From NCBI RefSeq assembly GCF_947179515.1, contig NC_067472.1, positions 204,184,068-204,248,067 of the forward strand: 64,000 nucleotides of DNA, given 5' to 3'. The notes below the pieces were generated by a model, which was given only the letters and a program-made list of their open reading frames with translations, was not told the origin of the DNA and made no database searches. The DNA is from Apodemus sylvaticus (Eukaryota > Chordata > Mammalia > Rodentia > Muridae). Positions within the stretch are counted from its first letter, which is position 1; every line of letters starts with the position of its first letter. Shown one piece after another: positions 12,766 to 25,535 of this stretch. Made by a program: the position numbers and the translations under genes.

Positions 12766-14045
12766 TTCAATTAATGACTTCACTGTACCTTTTAAAATGG
12801 TAAAAAATGTAAAATGTAAAGATATAAATAATGATGCATTTGGAGCTTCTAATATGTGTATATTTACTTTCTTTAAAGAATTGGACACTGAAGGCCTCCG
12901 TTCTCTCATTCAGCTAGGGAAAGAAATGCCAATGCTGCCATTACCCTTAGCAAGGCTGGATTTTTATAGACAGATTGATTTTTAGAGCGGCTGTTCAGAA
13001 CAGACTGCTTCTGGAACGCATGTAGTTGCAGGCTGATTTTGAGTGCAAGGATAATACTATAAGTAGTGACAAACACTTCAGATCCCAGAAATGTCAACAG
13101 GCAATGAAAACTTCATACTTGTCTGATTAGAAATGCAGTTGGCCCACACTACTGTCTAATATTTTGTGAATGGATATTGAGAATGGTATTTCATATTGGG
13201 ATCACAGATAACTTCTGGTTCAAAGTTCAAAGTACTATAATGGTGGGAGAATAGGAGCCTTTCCAAGACTCCTTGTTAGAACATAGGGTAACAAATGGAT
13301 AAAGACAGCGAATCTAAAATAAGAACTGTGGGAGAGACACAGGACATAAGATGAGTAGAGCATCTGGGAAAGGATCCTTCCACTCGCCATCTGCACCCTG
13401 GAGCTGGGTGGTTTCATTGCCCTCTGAGCACAGCCTGCCAAGAGAGAGCTGGGATTCCAGCAGTGATGTCACTTCTGGGTCACTTTCCCTCCAATAACAG
13501 TCCAGAGAGGGACAAGGAGCTCGTTTCATGGTTGTAGAAAGACAGCAAGAAGCTGCCATGCATAAGTGAGATCGTGAAATCAACACTTCCAGTGATTCCA
13601 TCATGGAACTGTAAACCTTCAAAATGTAAGAAAAGCATTTATGTTACAAACCCTATTTAAGTAATGACAATTTATTATATTAATGACATCCACTTTGTCT
13701 GAAACTGATGTAGCTGCCCTAGTTCATTTTTGTGTCTTTCACTGTCAACTTGGTACATCCTTCCAGAACACTTTAGCCTATGTTTCTTATAGACAATGTA
13801 TTATGAGAACTTTCTTTTTCATAGATCAGGAAAGCTTTATGTTTTTAAAGAATAATGTGACCACATTTAATATTCCTTGTAATGTAGTTTTAATAAGTAC
13901 CATTATTTTTATTTCTTACATATTTACCTTGTTCTCTTTTGCATTTGTTTACATTATATTTTGTTTTACTTTTCTTATTTGTGGTGTTAATAGACCAAAT
14001 TTTATGTAATTTAATCATGTATCCTCAATTAAAATATTAAGTATA
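12766..14045. other. Single-copy DNA, no gene recognised
   Basis: Only short, unrelated open frames. 13700-14040 is T-rich and encodes a hydrophobic frame that looks accidental. Confidence 0.5.
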
Positions 14046-15000
14046 TTCTAAAAAAACAATAAATACAGACCAATCAGAATTACACCAGACTTCTTACCAG
14101 ACACAATGAAAGCTAGAAGGTCCAGGACAGATCTCATTCAGACCCTAAGAGAACACAAATAAAGCCTAGACTACTCTATTCAGCAAAATTCTCAATTACC
14201 GTAATGAAGAAATCAAGATATTCCATGACAAAACCAAATTTATACAATATTTTTCCACAAATCCAGCCCTTCAAAGAATAATACATAGAAAACTCCAACA
14301 GAATGATGGAAACTACACTAGAAAAAGCAATAATGTAATCTTCCATTAACAGACCAATAAGACGGTAGCCACATAAACATAACTCCACTTTTAACAACAA
14401 CAATACCAGGAAGCAGCAATCAAAGACTAGAAACAAAGTGTTGAGCAGAGAGGGAAGGAATGACCTTACAGAGATTGCCCCCAAATAGGAATCCATTCCA
14501 TATACAGTTACCAAACACAGACACTATTGTGCATGACAACAGTGCTAGCTGACAGGAGCCTGATATAGCAGTCTCCTGAGAGGCCTTGCCAGTACCTTAC
14601 AAATACAGTGGGGGATTCTCTCAACCAACCATTGAACTGAGCAAAGGGTGCCCAATGGAGGAGCTAGAGAAAGGTCCCAAGGAGCTGTAGGGGTTTGCAT
14701 CCCCATAGGAGGAACAATGATATTAACTGACAAGTACCCTCAGAGCTTTCAGCTATTTAACCACCAACCAAAGAGTACACAAGGAGAGGATGGTCTGGTT
14801 GGATATCAATGAGAGGAGAGGCACTTGGACCTGTAATGGATCATTGCCCCAGTGTAGGTGATGTAGTAAGAGTAATGTGAGTGGGTGGGTTAGTGAGCAG
14901 GGTGAGGGTGTAGAGAATAGGGCGTTTGGGGAGGTGAAATGTGGAAAGGAGATAACATTTGAAATGTAAATAAAGAAAACACCTAATTAAAAAGGAAATG
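14046..15000 (+). mobile_element. Old internally deleted L1: ORF1 end joined to 3' UTR
   Basis: 14055-14400 resembles the end of L1 ORF1 and the ORF1/ORF2 spacer, including the stretch 'tccacaaatccagcccttc'. From about 14425 the sequence is instead L1 3' UTR, with the 'cagacactattgtg' motif, and it runs to an AATAAAG end at about 14970-15000. Essentially all of ORF2 (about 3.8 kb in a full element) is absent at the joint. The frames are broken throughout. The type is older than the rat-type L1 at 28798. Confidence 0.75.
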
Positions 15001-15254
15001 TGAAAGAGAAACAACCAGTTATGATTGTACATGCATTTAAAATGAAGATGCAACAATGGTTGAAGTTGAGGAAAGGGAGTGTGTGCTGACTGGTAGCTTA
15101 TGTGAAAGGCGTTAAGGATCATATTGTTTTCCCTTCCATAATTTCATGGTGTCTATCTGCAATGGAATAGCCATCCTCTAAGACCTTAAGGTCTTTCTAT
15201 GGACATGGAGCTTCAATATGCAATCATTTTTTAACCACTTTCCTTGGAGTTTAT

Positions 15255-15370
15255 ATCATTAGCTTTGCAACATGATCTCACTATTGTGTCAAGACAGTCT
15301 CAGACCTGGGTTGATCTCCCTCCTCCTGCCTTACAAGAGGCAGGGCTAAAATCATGTTCCGGCATACAGG
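15255..15370 (-). mobile_element. Old B1-like SINE relic
   Basis: On the plus strand the order 'gatctcactattgtgtcaagacagtctcagacctgg', 'tgatctccctcctcctgcc', 'ggcatacagg' matches a diverged B1 read from its 3' end. It is heavily mutated. Confidence 0.5.
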
Positions 15371-15989
15371 ATTTCTTTTCATTATCTTCTTTTTCATATT
15401 TGATTAGGAATTTTTATTTCTAACAAACTTCAAAGTTTTATAAAATGAAAATTATTTTTATTTAAGTAGCTCAAATTTATATGGATAAGAGTAATGCCTT
15501 CTCAAAAATAGCAAACATTGATTATATGAATAATCAGTTAATCTAGCCAGTGTCATAATGGGAAGCACAATTATGAGAGGACGTCGTTTTCCTATAACTT
15601 GGACAGCAAACATACTTATTAATATAGCAGGGTATATGATTGCTAAATATATGTAGCTTCTTTTCTTATGATATTGGAAACATCTAGAGTAGAGTTCTAT
15701 ACAGGTATGCCTAAGGCCTTAGTAATAAGATGTAAGGGTGGAATTTCAGCCTCTTCGAAGTAGTTAATTGTGGCTAAATATAATTTCAGAATTGTCACTG
15801 ACTAGTAACTCTTCGATATCTTCTACAATGGTAAATATCAACTATCAACTTGAGTGAATTTAAAATTACCGTAGAAATATATCTTTAGGTATATCTTTCA
15901 GTATGTTTTCAGGAAAGCTTATCTGGGGAGAGAAAACACACCCTGAATGTGGGTCCATGCTCTCAGGGGCTGTGATCCTTGACAGATTA

Positions 15990-16130
15990 AAAAGGAAAAA
16001 ATAAGCTGAGCACTGCCCTTCATCCCTCTCTGATTCATGAGTAGATGTAACGTGGCTAGCTGACCCATACCTCCTAAACCAAGATGGGCTGTGTCAGTTC
16101 AAACTCTAAGCAAAATGAAACTCTCCTGCT
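15990..16130 (+). mobile_element. Possible MaLR-type LTR fragment
   Basis: The order of phrases resembles a common rodent ERVL-MaLR LTR (an 'agctgagcac' part, a 'gatgtaacgtggctagctg' part, then a part ending near a degenerate AATAAA). Only a fragment is seen and no second LTR or internal region. The assignment is from memory of the family and is weak. Confidence 0.3.
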
Positions 16131-16687
16131 GTGGTCTAAGCCACAGTTAGTGACAGACTCCTAGGCACTGGCACAGTATGGCAAGTAATATGGATTCTTG
16201 TCATAATGAACTAAACTGTACAGTGTGGAAACAGATGACAGAATGTTGAGTACTGATTATGTAGTCCCTTCCAGCACTGTACTGCAGCCTTGTGTATCTG
16301 ACAGCATATGGCAAAAATGATGATTTTAGGTTATGAAAGACACTGTACCTCAGTTTACCCTCATGGTAGGAAAGGAAACATGTAGTTGAAAAGAATATGG
16401 GAATATGTCTGCCTGGGATGGTAGGGAAGAACTCTGCTGCAAGCCTCTAAGAATCAAGGCCTCCCAAGAAGCCCTGTAGTAAGCTTAGACTCTACAACTA
16501 CAATCAAGCCTCAATATGAAGGCAGTCATGCAAACAAACTGCCATCACTTCCATCTTCTCCTCAATATCTCTATGCCTCAGAACACCTGACCTGCTCCTG
16601 GATGTCTAAACTGTGGACAAAAATCAACATTTATTGTTTAAATGTTCTAAGTGTCCCAGTAAGTTAATCCACTGCATTTTTAACAGG

Positions 16688-16805
16688 ATCACCGCATGGG
16701 CATGATAGGACATACCTTTAATTCCAACACTTAGGCAGCTATGCCAAGAAGATCTGGAATTCAAGATGACTTGAAAATCATATCTTCAAACTCTAAGAGC
16801 AAAAA
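16688..16805 (+). mobile_element. Old B1-like SINE
   Basis: A GGGCATGATAGGACATACCTTTAATTCCAACACTTAGGCAGC-like 5' part has the order of the B1 5' half (A box, then 'ccagcactcgggaggc' in the consensus). It continues into a degraded right part and an A-rich end. It is diverged. Confidence 0.7.
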
Positions 16806-18232
16806 GGGAAAGATAATTAATTTCATTTATAGGGGAACACATATTACATTGCATAATAAACATTATATTTAAAATAACAACATGTGAAAGAAACTGTATT
16901 TATCTCCATAACAATCTTGACATCATTTCCATGTCATATAGAAAATGATCGATGTTTATAGAAAGTTGTAAGTGTGATGCAAGTAATATAGGTTTCTAAT
17001 GTTGTCATAAATAGAACAGACATAAGTTACAGTAAAAAAAAAAACAACCTGTAAGCTCATTAATCTCATCATGCCAAATCAAATAGAATATTTTTTCTGT
17101 AGGAAAATGTATGCTAAAATATGGGACAGTATATTGTTTATACAATGGTATGCTATAGAGAAATAGTATGCAATATAAATCTTAAACAAATACATTTCAC
17201 TCATTTACTTTAATTGAATTATTTTCAAAGAGAATACTCGAAGAATCCGAGGAAAAGATATGTGGATCTAAGAAAAAAACTTACAAGCACACATGAGAAG
17301 AAATAGCTGAATACATTATTTGAAGGTTGTCTATTGTTTTCCTTTTAGGACTTTGTAATCTCGAGATTCAATACAGAACTTTAAGAAAATGACTGAATTC
17401 AAAATAATGAATATTGTTCCTGAATATTGTTGTAAAACATACCAAGTACATATTGATGGGAATCACTACTACAAAACTGTGTGGAGACGAATGTGAAGGG
17501 TGCACTGTGATGGAAAGTGACTAAAACACAGCATAATTACTCTTTCTTGTAAATAATGTACTGGAGATGAACAGAGTTTTAGGCATATAAGCTGGCCTGT
17601 AATTCTCTCTCAGAGGCACAGACAGAAACTTAGGAGCAAGCAGCTAGCTGATCTGGACAATGCAGCAAGCTTAATTTATAAGACAAAGAGTCAAGGAAGA
17701 GAGTCTTGTCAACCTCAGCTTCCCTACACATTAGCAAGTGTACACATGTGTAGTGAGTGCCAACACATGTGCAGTGCATATGAGCATCCACACTATAAAC
17801 TCATGTATATCCAAAACTTGTTAACTCAAGTAATGCTAAGTAAACGTAACATCAGAAATCAGATTACCTCACTACTATAACAGGCTCTTTAATAACAAAG
17901 AAAGAATTATGGACAACTTTGTGTTACTGCTGTTCATTACCATATATGCAGAGTTACTGTGGTAGTTTACAATCCTGTTTTCTGTATGGTTTCAGAAATC
18001 CAATGCCTATTACATTCTACCTGAACAAAATGTTGTATTTGTGGTATAAGGGGCACGTTTGCTGTGCTACAAATTCACAGACATTCAAACTTCCTTACAC
18101 ACAACCTTACTGATTACCTTAGAATCTGCCCTGTCACAGGTGTAGTTCCTCTTTGATACAGGGCAAAGCTTCCTGGATCAGTGCCTCAGCCTCTGGCCTT
18201 TTTACATTTTACAGAGCTCTGGAAAATAGCTC
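16806..18232. other. AT-rich single-copy DNA, no gene recognised
   Basis: I see no gene or clear repeat. The right end (18233) is the left breakpoint of the 14.8 kb tandem duplication. Here the sequence CTCAAAGAAAGAACAC is uninterrupted. Confidence 0.5.
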
Positions 18233-18814
18233 AAAGAAAGAACACAAGGCTCAGGTCAGTGTAGGGTTGTTCAATCTCAAAGGCTTCTTACTAATACATT
18301 TATTTTCATTGTTAAAGAATCTTATTCTTTTCATTTGTGAGGCCCTATTACAGTATCTGAGAATGTGTTCTCACAAATCCCCAGCATGAAGCAATCATTA
18401 TGAGCACAATTTCTCACCTCAGCCTTGAGACTGGATATTATTGTCCCTGAAATTTTAGGAACTGCAAGTGTAAAGAACATGTGTTTGGGGGTCATGATTT
18501 CATTATGCGAGATGAATATAATATATGTAATGTCACCCTGTTTGACTCTGTTAGACAAAATATTAACCAGCATAATCCCAGACCCCAATCATGTGCAGAT
18601 TATTTTAATTTCTGAGATAAAATTCTACTCACTCTATCACTCTTGATGTCTTCATCTCTCTTCTCTCTCTTTTCCTAGTTTTGAACACAGGCCTGAACTA
18701 GACGAGTCAGCACAACTTTGCATCTATGGTGTTCTAATTTTTTTCAGTTCTGCTGTGACACACATTTTTAAATAATGAGAAGCATTTTGCTCTGATTAAA
18801 TGAAATACACAGAA

Positions 18815-18950
18815 TTCATAGTACAACTCAGTTGGTAAATTACTGGGTTAACAGACACAAAGTTTTGATATTTGTCCTCAGCACTGCATAAAACTTGCTG
18901 GTGCTGAATCTTTGCAATCTCAGTATTCAGATCCAGTGAAAAGTAGAGCA
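18815..18950 (+). mobile_element. Possible B4/ID-like SINE relic (copy in unit B at 33614-33749)
   Basis: The stretch 'actcagttggtaaattactggg', 'cctcagcactgcataaaac', 'gcaatctcagtattcagatcc' follows the ID-then-B1 order of B4 elements but is strongly decayed. Confidence 0.35.
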
Positions 18951-19204
18951 GAAATCCTGTATCATCTTATATAACTTATTATGTCACCCTGTGCTACAGG
19001 GTTTCCTGCCCAAAAAAGCAAATGAACATATGGCAAGTCAAATATTAATGTTTATAAACAAATTATCCTGCCCATGAAGGCAAGTGAATTTGCTTCTTTT
19101 GAAGGATAAAAACCTCCATGACAGTTGTCTAGACAGGTAAACTACAGTGATAGGAAAGGAAATAAAATGTGCACCTGCTGAAACTCTGCAGACTACCATT
19201 TTGT

Positions 19205-19590
19205 TCTTTTTTTCTTTTTTTGGAACTATCTTTTATGGGGGATGGTTCATCAATCTTCCTTGGCGACTGCCTTCCTCATGGCTGCCAGGACATTGCCAGC
19301 TCCTCCCGCTTTCTCGAGGCCCAGATGTGCGCGCCCACCCTCTTCTTGATGAACTAGAGTGCGCAGGTGTCTGTGGACACTGAGCGACTCCAGGGCGCGC
19401 TGCTCTTGGGGAGCGAAGCCCTGCACCTCCTGGATCGCATCCCTCACGAACTTGGTGCGCTTGGTGAGGCGTCCCAAGGCCGGCTGTGTCTTGGTTCCCT
19501 GATGTTCTTCTTCACCTTGTGGCTTTGTTGAGGCCATGGCCATGGGGTAGCGCAGGACCATGGCTGCTGCTCGCCTACCACAGCCAGGAC
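19205..19590 (-). pseudogene. Rpl36-ps: Processed pseudogene of ribosomal protein L36 (unit A)
   Basis: Read on the minus strand, a frame from ATG at 19561 to TGA at 19250 resembles large-subunit ribosomal protein eL36. It has an N-terminal VLRYPMA motif, then GRLTKRTKFVRD, GFAPQEQRALE, and a C-terminal NVLAAMRKAVAK. Between these the frame is disturbed (a stretch after PMA and another after ALES do not match), so frameshifts are present. There are no introns, and an A-rich tail (T-rich on the plus strand at 19200-19223) follows the stop, as expected for a retrocopy. The GC-rich body stands out from AT-rich flanks. It is not expected to make a functional protein. Confidence 0.9.
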
Positions 19591-20911
19591 AGGAAGCCCA
19601 GTTTGTTATTTCAAGCTTATTCTCTAACCTACTTTCCTGGAAGTTGCTAGTTCCTTCTACTCGATTATCCAGGCTCCATCGTTTACCTTTATCATATATT
19701 GTGCACTTCATGGTTTGTGGAGGACTAGGTTTATTTCATTATTTTCTATAAATAATATAGCATAGACAACAATAGAAAAAATAAACAGGTTTTCTATTTA
19801 TTAGTCTATTGCAAATAGACATTATACTTCTTTGTCTCTAATCTTGATACACATGTGTGTTTAATCCAGAGAACATTTTTATGAAGTGCAACAACATATT
19901 GCCTAAATAGGCTAATTGCTAAAACAACATCACAGTCACTGGTGGTCACCATATCACTTCTAAATCAATTTTGTTTCTAGGGCAATGAAGGGAAAACAAT
20001 ATTAAATTGTATTTCATTTAGGTTCATCTTAAACTTTGCACTAGATAAATATGACTGTCATTTAATTGGCTATACTTTACATTAATTTATATGTGTGGAC
20101 ATTATAGTTTGCAATTAATATTATGAAATTGAAATCATAAACTTTTTTGTTTTTGTATGCAAACCAATAAAGTTTCATATGATTCAAAGGAAAAAAGTTA
20201 CATTATATGTATTCATTTAAATAAGTAAAAAGTCTGTTATATAAAACAAAAGTAGTGAACATTTACATTTTTATTACTAAAACTACTAAAAATCTCAAGA
20301 AACATTTTAAAAAATCTATTCATGTGTCTTTGTGCTGAACTAAAATAATTTTTATAGATTTATTTCCCCTCTTGATTTAAGCATCTTTGATAAAATTATT
20401 TGAAATCAGTAAACTCATTTTTCCAGTTTTCACTTTTTGAATTCATAATTTCTAATAGTGTCTTGAGGGTATTATAAGAGAATCACATTAATTGGAAAGT
20501 GTTTAACAGTTCTTTACTTTGATAGAGTAGAGTAAGGAAGGAGTTTATGTTATTGTGGAAACCACTAAGCTAAGACATTCTCTCTCCTGGATGTTACCCT
20601 CACTATATACCTCCTATGAAGAATATTATGGACTTACAGTGAAAGAAAATATTTTGTCATCTCAGTAACAGAGCCTTGTAAATCTTGGTCTACTTTGATG
20701 AGACACTTACAACTTGAAAAGGAACTATGGAATTGATGTTTAAGCTTATAAACATTGAGGAATAAATGGACCTATAAACTAGATTTCAAACCTGCTGTAT
20801 AGTGTATTGGGGGGCATCAGTAACCTTAAGATTTTATATAAAAAGCAAACATACAGTTTTATTATATGCAGAACATGTTTCACCAGGCTTGATTTAATAA
20901 TATTTTGTTCC
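19591..20911. other. AT-rich DNA without recognisable gene (copy at 34390-35710)
   Basis: Very AT-rich. No open frame of note and no repeat family that I can name. Confidence 0.5.
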
Positions 20912-22312
20912 TCTTTTTATTGATATTTTCTTTATTTACATTTCTACTGTTTTCCCCTTTCCATGTCTCCTCTATAAAAATTGGGTACAGAGCTAAACAA
21001 AATATTCTCAACTGAAGAATACTGAATTGCGGAGAAGCACCTAGAGAGATGTTCAACATCCTTAATCATCAGCGAAATGAAAATCTAAACAACCCTGGGA
21101 TTCAACCTCACACCAGTCTGAATGGGTAAGATCTAAAACTCAGGTGACAGCAGATTCTGGTAAGGATGTTGAGAAAGAGGAACACTCCTCCATTGTTGGT
21201 GGGATTGCAATCTGGTAAAACCACTCTAGAATTCAGTTTGGCAGTTCCTCAGAAAATTGAACATAGCACTACCTGAGGACCCAGATATACTACTCCTGGG
21301 CATATACCTAGAAGATGCTCCAACATGTAATAAGGACACATGCTCCACTAGGTTCATAGCAGCCGAATACACAATAGCCAGAAGCAACAAAGAACCCAGA
21401 TGTCCCTCAACAGAGGAATGGAAACAGAAAACATTGTACAATTACACAATGGAGTACTACTCAGCTATTAAAAGCAATAGATTCATGAAATTGTTAGCAA
21501 ATGGATGGAACTAGAAAATGTCTTCCTGAGAGAGGTAACGCAATCACAAGAGAACACACATGGTATGTACTCCCTGATCAGTGGATATTAGCCCAGAATC
21601 TTGGAATACCTAAGATACAATTCACAGACAGTGTGAAGCTCAAGAGGAAGGAACACCAAAGTGTGGATAGTTTGATCCTCTTAGAAGGAGGATCAAAATG
21701 CCCATGGGGGGAGATTCAGAGACAAATTGTGGAGCAGAGACTAAGGGAAAAGCCATTCAGAGTCTGCCATACCTGGAGCCCATCCCACATACAGTTACTA
21801 AACCCAGACACTATTGTGGATGCCAACAAATGCTTGCTGACAGGAGTCTGATACAGCTGTCCCCTGAGAGGCTCTGCTAGTGCCTGACAAATACAGAAGT
21901 GGATGCTAACCGCCAACCAATGGACTGAGCACAGGGACCCTAATGGAGGATCTAGAGAAAGAACCCAAGAAGCTATAGGTGTTTGCAGCCTCAGAGGAGG
22001 AACAATATGAACCACCCAGTAACCCCAGAACTCTCAGAGACCAAACCACCATCAATCGAATACACATGGCGGGACCCATGGCTCCAGTACCATATGTAGC
22101 AGAGGACGGCCTTGTTGGACACCAGTGAAAGGAGAGGCTCTTGGTCCTGTGAAGTCTGGATGCTCCAGTGTAGGGGAATGGCAGGACAGGGAAGCGGGTG
22201 TTGAGGGGTTGGGGAGCAAGAGGAGAGAAGATAGGATAGGGAGTTTTGGAGGGGAAAACTAGGAAAGAGGATAACATTGTGATGTAAATAAAATAACTGA
22301 AAACAATTAAGG
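20912..22312 (+). mobile_element. Old L1 relic: short inverted 3' tip, then end of ORF2 and 3' UTR (unit A)
   Basis: 20912-20976 is about 65 bases of L1 3' end on the minus strand (T-rich, then TTTATTTACATTTC). From 20977 the L1 is on the plus strand. It has the end of ORF2 with recognisable but broken peptides, such as LPEDPDILLLGIYLED and YNYTMEYYSAIKSNRFMKLL at 21257-21514. A 3' UTR follows to about 22312, with the 'cagacactattgtggatgc' motif and a terminal GTAAATAAAATAA. It differs from the rat-type 3' UTR at 32745 and is an older subfamily. Confidence 0.85.
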
Positions 22313-23109
22313 AAAAAAGGTAAAAAAAATCAATTGTATGAAAGAGACAAGAAGAGTTGTCAATACATAAACTGAACAATTCAGGAGGCTGTGTAAAAGA
22401 GAACTATGTAGAAAGTGAACCCAGAAGACTCAGTTACACACTCCCTCCCCATGAGAAATCCAGCAGAAAGCAGGGGACAAGGACCTGGGATCATTGAATA
22501 GGTATATAATCATGGGTATATAGGAGAAATCATGTCATTTGCCACAAAGTGAGTGGAAAATAACTTAATGTGATTTTGTGCAATCATATAAAATTTTCTG
22601 ATGAGTCATATAAAAATAAAAGGACAACTTTCTGAGTGTGCAGTTCCTCTGAACTAAAGAGTGTAAAAGAGCCTGAGATTCCACTAACTTCATAATTCTT
22701 CCCTTTTATTTTTCAGTGCTGCACATTTCTAGTTACTATGTTTTTCCCCAAATTACTTTAACTTTCAGGGTATTTTGAGCTTCAATTGGAATTTTACATT
22801 TTCACCCCTAGATCTGTGAAAAATATCAGTAGACTGCTGATGATCAGTGGAGATATAGACTGGAGATGCATATGGTGGTTATTGAAGAAACTAGCAATAA
22901 AGATGAAATCTGTTCCAGGTATACAACTTCTCAGTATAGATGATACTGAAAGGACTTTAAGTCAGCAATACACAAATATACTTACACATATGTGTTTATT
23001 GATGTCATGTTTCAAGGAGTCATGTAGAAGTTTGAGCATAGCTGACCATCATATGAAGAAAACTGAAATAAAATATGCACATGTTAAATAATCTTATTAG
23101 AATATCTCA

Positions 23110-23360
23110 GTTAACCTTGAGTGATATCTTGGCCTCACCTGAGAAGAGTGTAGCAACTATGGATCACCAAGATGAAATGGTCTTTAGCCACGTCTGTGAG
23201 GGGTTGTAAATTGATAGGGGAGGACCCATGCAACTGTGGACATTGCCCACCATTCCCTGGAAGGAGGTCCTGGGCAACTAAGCATGAGCTTGGGAGTCAG
23301 CCAGCAAAAACAGTGCTCATTGCTGCAGAAGATTCTGTTCATCATGGCTGGGAGTAGAGT
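23110..23360 (+). mobile_element. Possible ERVL-MaLR-type LTR fragment (copy at 37909-38159)
   Basis: The phrases 'gccacgtctgtgaggggtt', 'ggaggacccatg', 'ggacattgcccaccattccctgg' and 'agtgctcattgctgc' come in the same order as in a common rodent MaLR LTR. It is diverged, with no internal region or paired LTR. Family placement is by memory only. Confidence 0.4.
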
Positions 23361-24122
23361 ATGCTGGAGCACAGCATTTTAGCCTTGCAGAAAGGCAACA
23401 AAGAAGAAGGGGTGCACTCCTCTGGTGGCCATCTCCTTTGCTACTGTGTATTCAACCTCAGCTTCCAGGTCAAAGGACACACACTTCCCACATTCAGAGT
23501 GGAACACCTGCCATTTGATAATCCCACCTGGAAAATATCTAACACAACCAGAAATATGCTTCTATGATTTCCTAGATGATTTCAGTCAACTTGAAAGTGT
23601 ATAAACCATCAAAACATTTAACAGTCTATTTATTATTATATACATTTCTTCCACTTTGTTTGTAAAGAGAGTACTCAGAGAATTTAATCATCCCAGGAAG
23701 AAATTCCCATTAGCTGCAATTCCTGGCCCAAAGGCAAAGTAATTCCACAATAATACTTGAACATATATGTTAATTGCTGCAATGCTTCAATGAGACAAGA
23801 AATAGAATGAGTTGAGCTGACAATTATCTGAAGAACATGAAATGTTCCAATATACATAAAATAAAATGTGCCAATCTACTAACAGAATTTATTTAAAATA
23901 TTTCAGTTACACTTTAATTATTGCTTGGTACACCTTAGAGTATCAAAAGTGCAAAATTAGAATTTCTGGTACTCATACTTCAATATTCATTTTTTAAAAA
24001 ATATTTTAAATGAAAATTATCAATTATAAATATTAGTGAGATACAATATCATGAGTAAATAAATTTACACACTATTTCCTAAATAATATCAATTTCCTAG
24101 CTTCTTGTTTATCTTGTGACAG

Positions 24123-24205
24123 GTGGGAACCTAGTGATACCTAGGCACTCAGACCAAGGGAGTCTAGGGAAGAAAGGATCTTTCTCTACTGGAACAACAA
24201 ATATG
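24123..24205 (+). other. Exon-like segment 1 of an unrecognised gene (unit A)
   Basis: A TTGTGACAG acceptor-like end precedes 83 bases that are open in one frame (27 codons after two bases). The peptide is rich in Ser, Gly and Thr and ends in SFSTGTTNM. A good donor (ATG|GTAAGT at 24206) follows. The reading frame phase matches the next exon-like segment at 28190. I do not recognise the family with certainty; a link to rodent-specific multicopy testis/neuronal families (Speer, takusan) is only a guess. Without expression data this may be a relic. Confidence 0.35.
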
Positions 24206-24544
24206 GTAAGTCTCAATGCAGTTTCAAATGAAGGTAATTTACATGGAATTATGAGAGACAAATTTAAAATGTAAATGTTATTTTTGTGTTTATACTAATG
24301 ATCCTCAAATGTTTTCACCCAAGTGGTCATATATCACTTTTTCTTTTTATTGCCACTGGTATTAGATAACACAGGTCAATGCCCTTATCAGTTAGTCTTT
24401 AGCCTGCATTGCACTCTGTGCTCAAACACTGACCCAAGAAAGTCATGTACAATGCTGAGGTCCAAGGTGCTCAGATTACTCAAAGGTTTTATTGCCTACT
24501 GAGGAATTTCAGGATTAGGTTCTGAACTTTTTTGTTTGTTTTTT
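24206..24544. other. Intron-like single-copy DNA (copy at 39005-39343)
   Basis: Nothing recognisable between the exon-like segment and the L1 relic. Confidence 0.45.
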
Positions 24545-25535
24545 GTTTATTTTTTATTAGATATTTCCTTTATTTATATTTCAAATGGTATTCCCTTTCC
24601 TTGTTTCCCCTCCAAAAACACCCTATCCCATTTCCCCTCCCCGTTTACCAACAATCACCCACACACTTTCCTGACCTGGCATTCCCCTACACTGGGGCAT
24701 TGAGCCTTCATAGCAGCAATGGCCTCTCCTCTCCTTGATGTCTGAAATGGCCATCCTCTGCTACATAAGTAGCTGGAGCCATGGGTTCTCTTTGTTTGGT
24801 GTTTTAGTCTTTGGGAGCTCTGGGGATACTTGTTGGTACTTGTTCCTCTTGTGGAGCTGAAAATCTCTTCAGCTCCTTGGGTCCTTTCTCCAACTGCTCC
24901 TTTGAGGAACCTATGCTCGGTCTATTGCTTGGTTGTAAGCCATCGTGTGTTGATCCACCTTTCAAGAAGGATCAATGTACCCACACTTTGGTATTACTTC
25001 TTCTTGAGCTTCATGTGGTCTGTGAGTTGTATATTGGGTATTGGGAGCTTTTGGGCTAATATCCACTTATCAGCAAGTGATTACTGTGTGTTTTCTTTTG
25101 TGATTGCTTTACCTCACTCAGGGTGATATTTTCTAGTTCCAACCATTTGCCTAAGAATTTCATGAATTTTTGTATGCACTCACTAATAAGTGGATATTAA
25201 CCTAGAAAACTGGAATACCCAAAACATAATCCACACATCAAAAGAGGTACAAGAAGAAAGGAGGAGTGGCCCCTGGTTCTGGAAAGACTCAGTGAAACAG
25301 TATTCATCAAAACCAGAACGGGGAAGTGGGAAGGGGTGGGCGGGAGGACAGGGGAAGAGAAGGGGGCTTACGGGACTTTTGGGGAGTGGGGGGGGCTAGA
25401 AAAGGGAAATCATTTGATATGTAAATAAATTATATCGAATAAAAAATTAAAAAAAAAGAATTTCATGAATTCATTGTTTTTAATAGCTGAGCAGTACTCC
25501 ATTAAATGTACCACATTTTCCGTATCCATTCCTCT
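24545..25535 (-). mobile_element. Old antisense L1 3' end, interrupted by a nested younger L1 (unit A)
   Basis: On the minus strand this is the end of L1 ORF2 (complement of GAGTACTGCTCAGCTATTAA at about 25483-25502) followed by a 3' UTR ending at about 24545 (complement of ATAAAGGAAATATC). It is split at 25168/25456 by a plus-strand L1 fragment. It is an older subfamily with broken frames. Confidence 0.85.
25153..25471 (+). mobile_element. Nested young L1 3' end with 16-base target-site duplication (unit A)
   Basis: The insert (about 25169-25455) starts at the last bases of ORF2 and holds the rat-type 3' UTR with the G-rich purine tract, GTAAATAAATTATATCGAAT and a short A tail. AAGAATTTCATGAATT occurs on both sides (25153-25168 and 25456-25471). 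It landed in the antisense L1 relic, opposite in orientation. It is very similar to the 3' UTR of the U6-L1 insertion, so it is recent. Confidence 0.93.

Noticed and set aside
19250..19711. A 153-codon frame as a real Rpl36 gene
   Set aside because: It is intronless, has an A tail, is frame-disrupted and is copied unchanged by the tandem duplication; this is a retropseudogene.
20912..21000. Twin-priming inversion of the old L1
   Set aside because: The inverted piece is the very 3' tip of L1, whereas twin priming inverts an internal 5' segment. Two insertions or a rearrangement are more likely.
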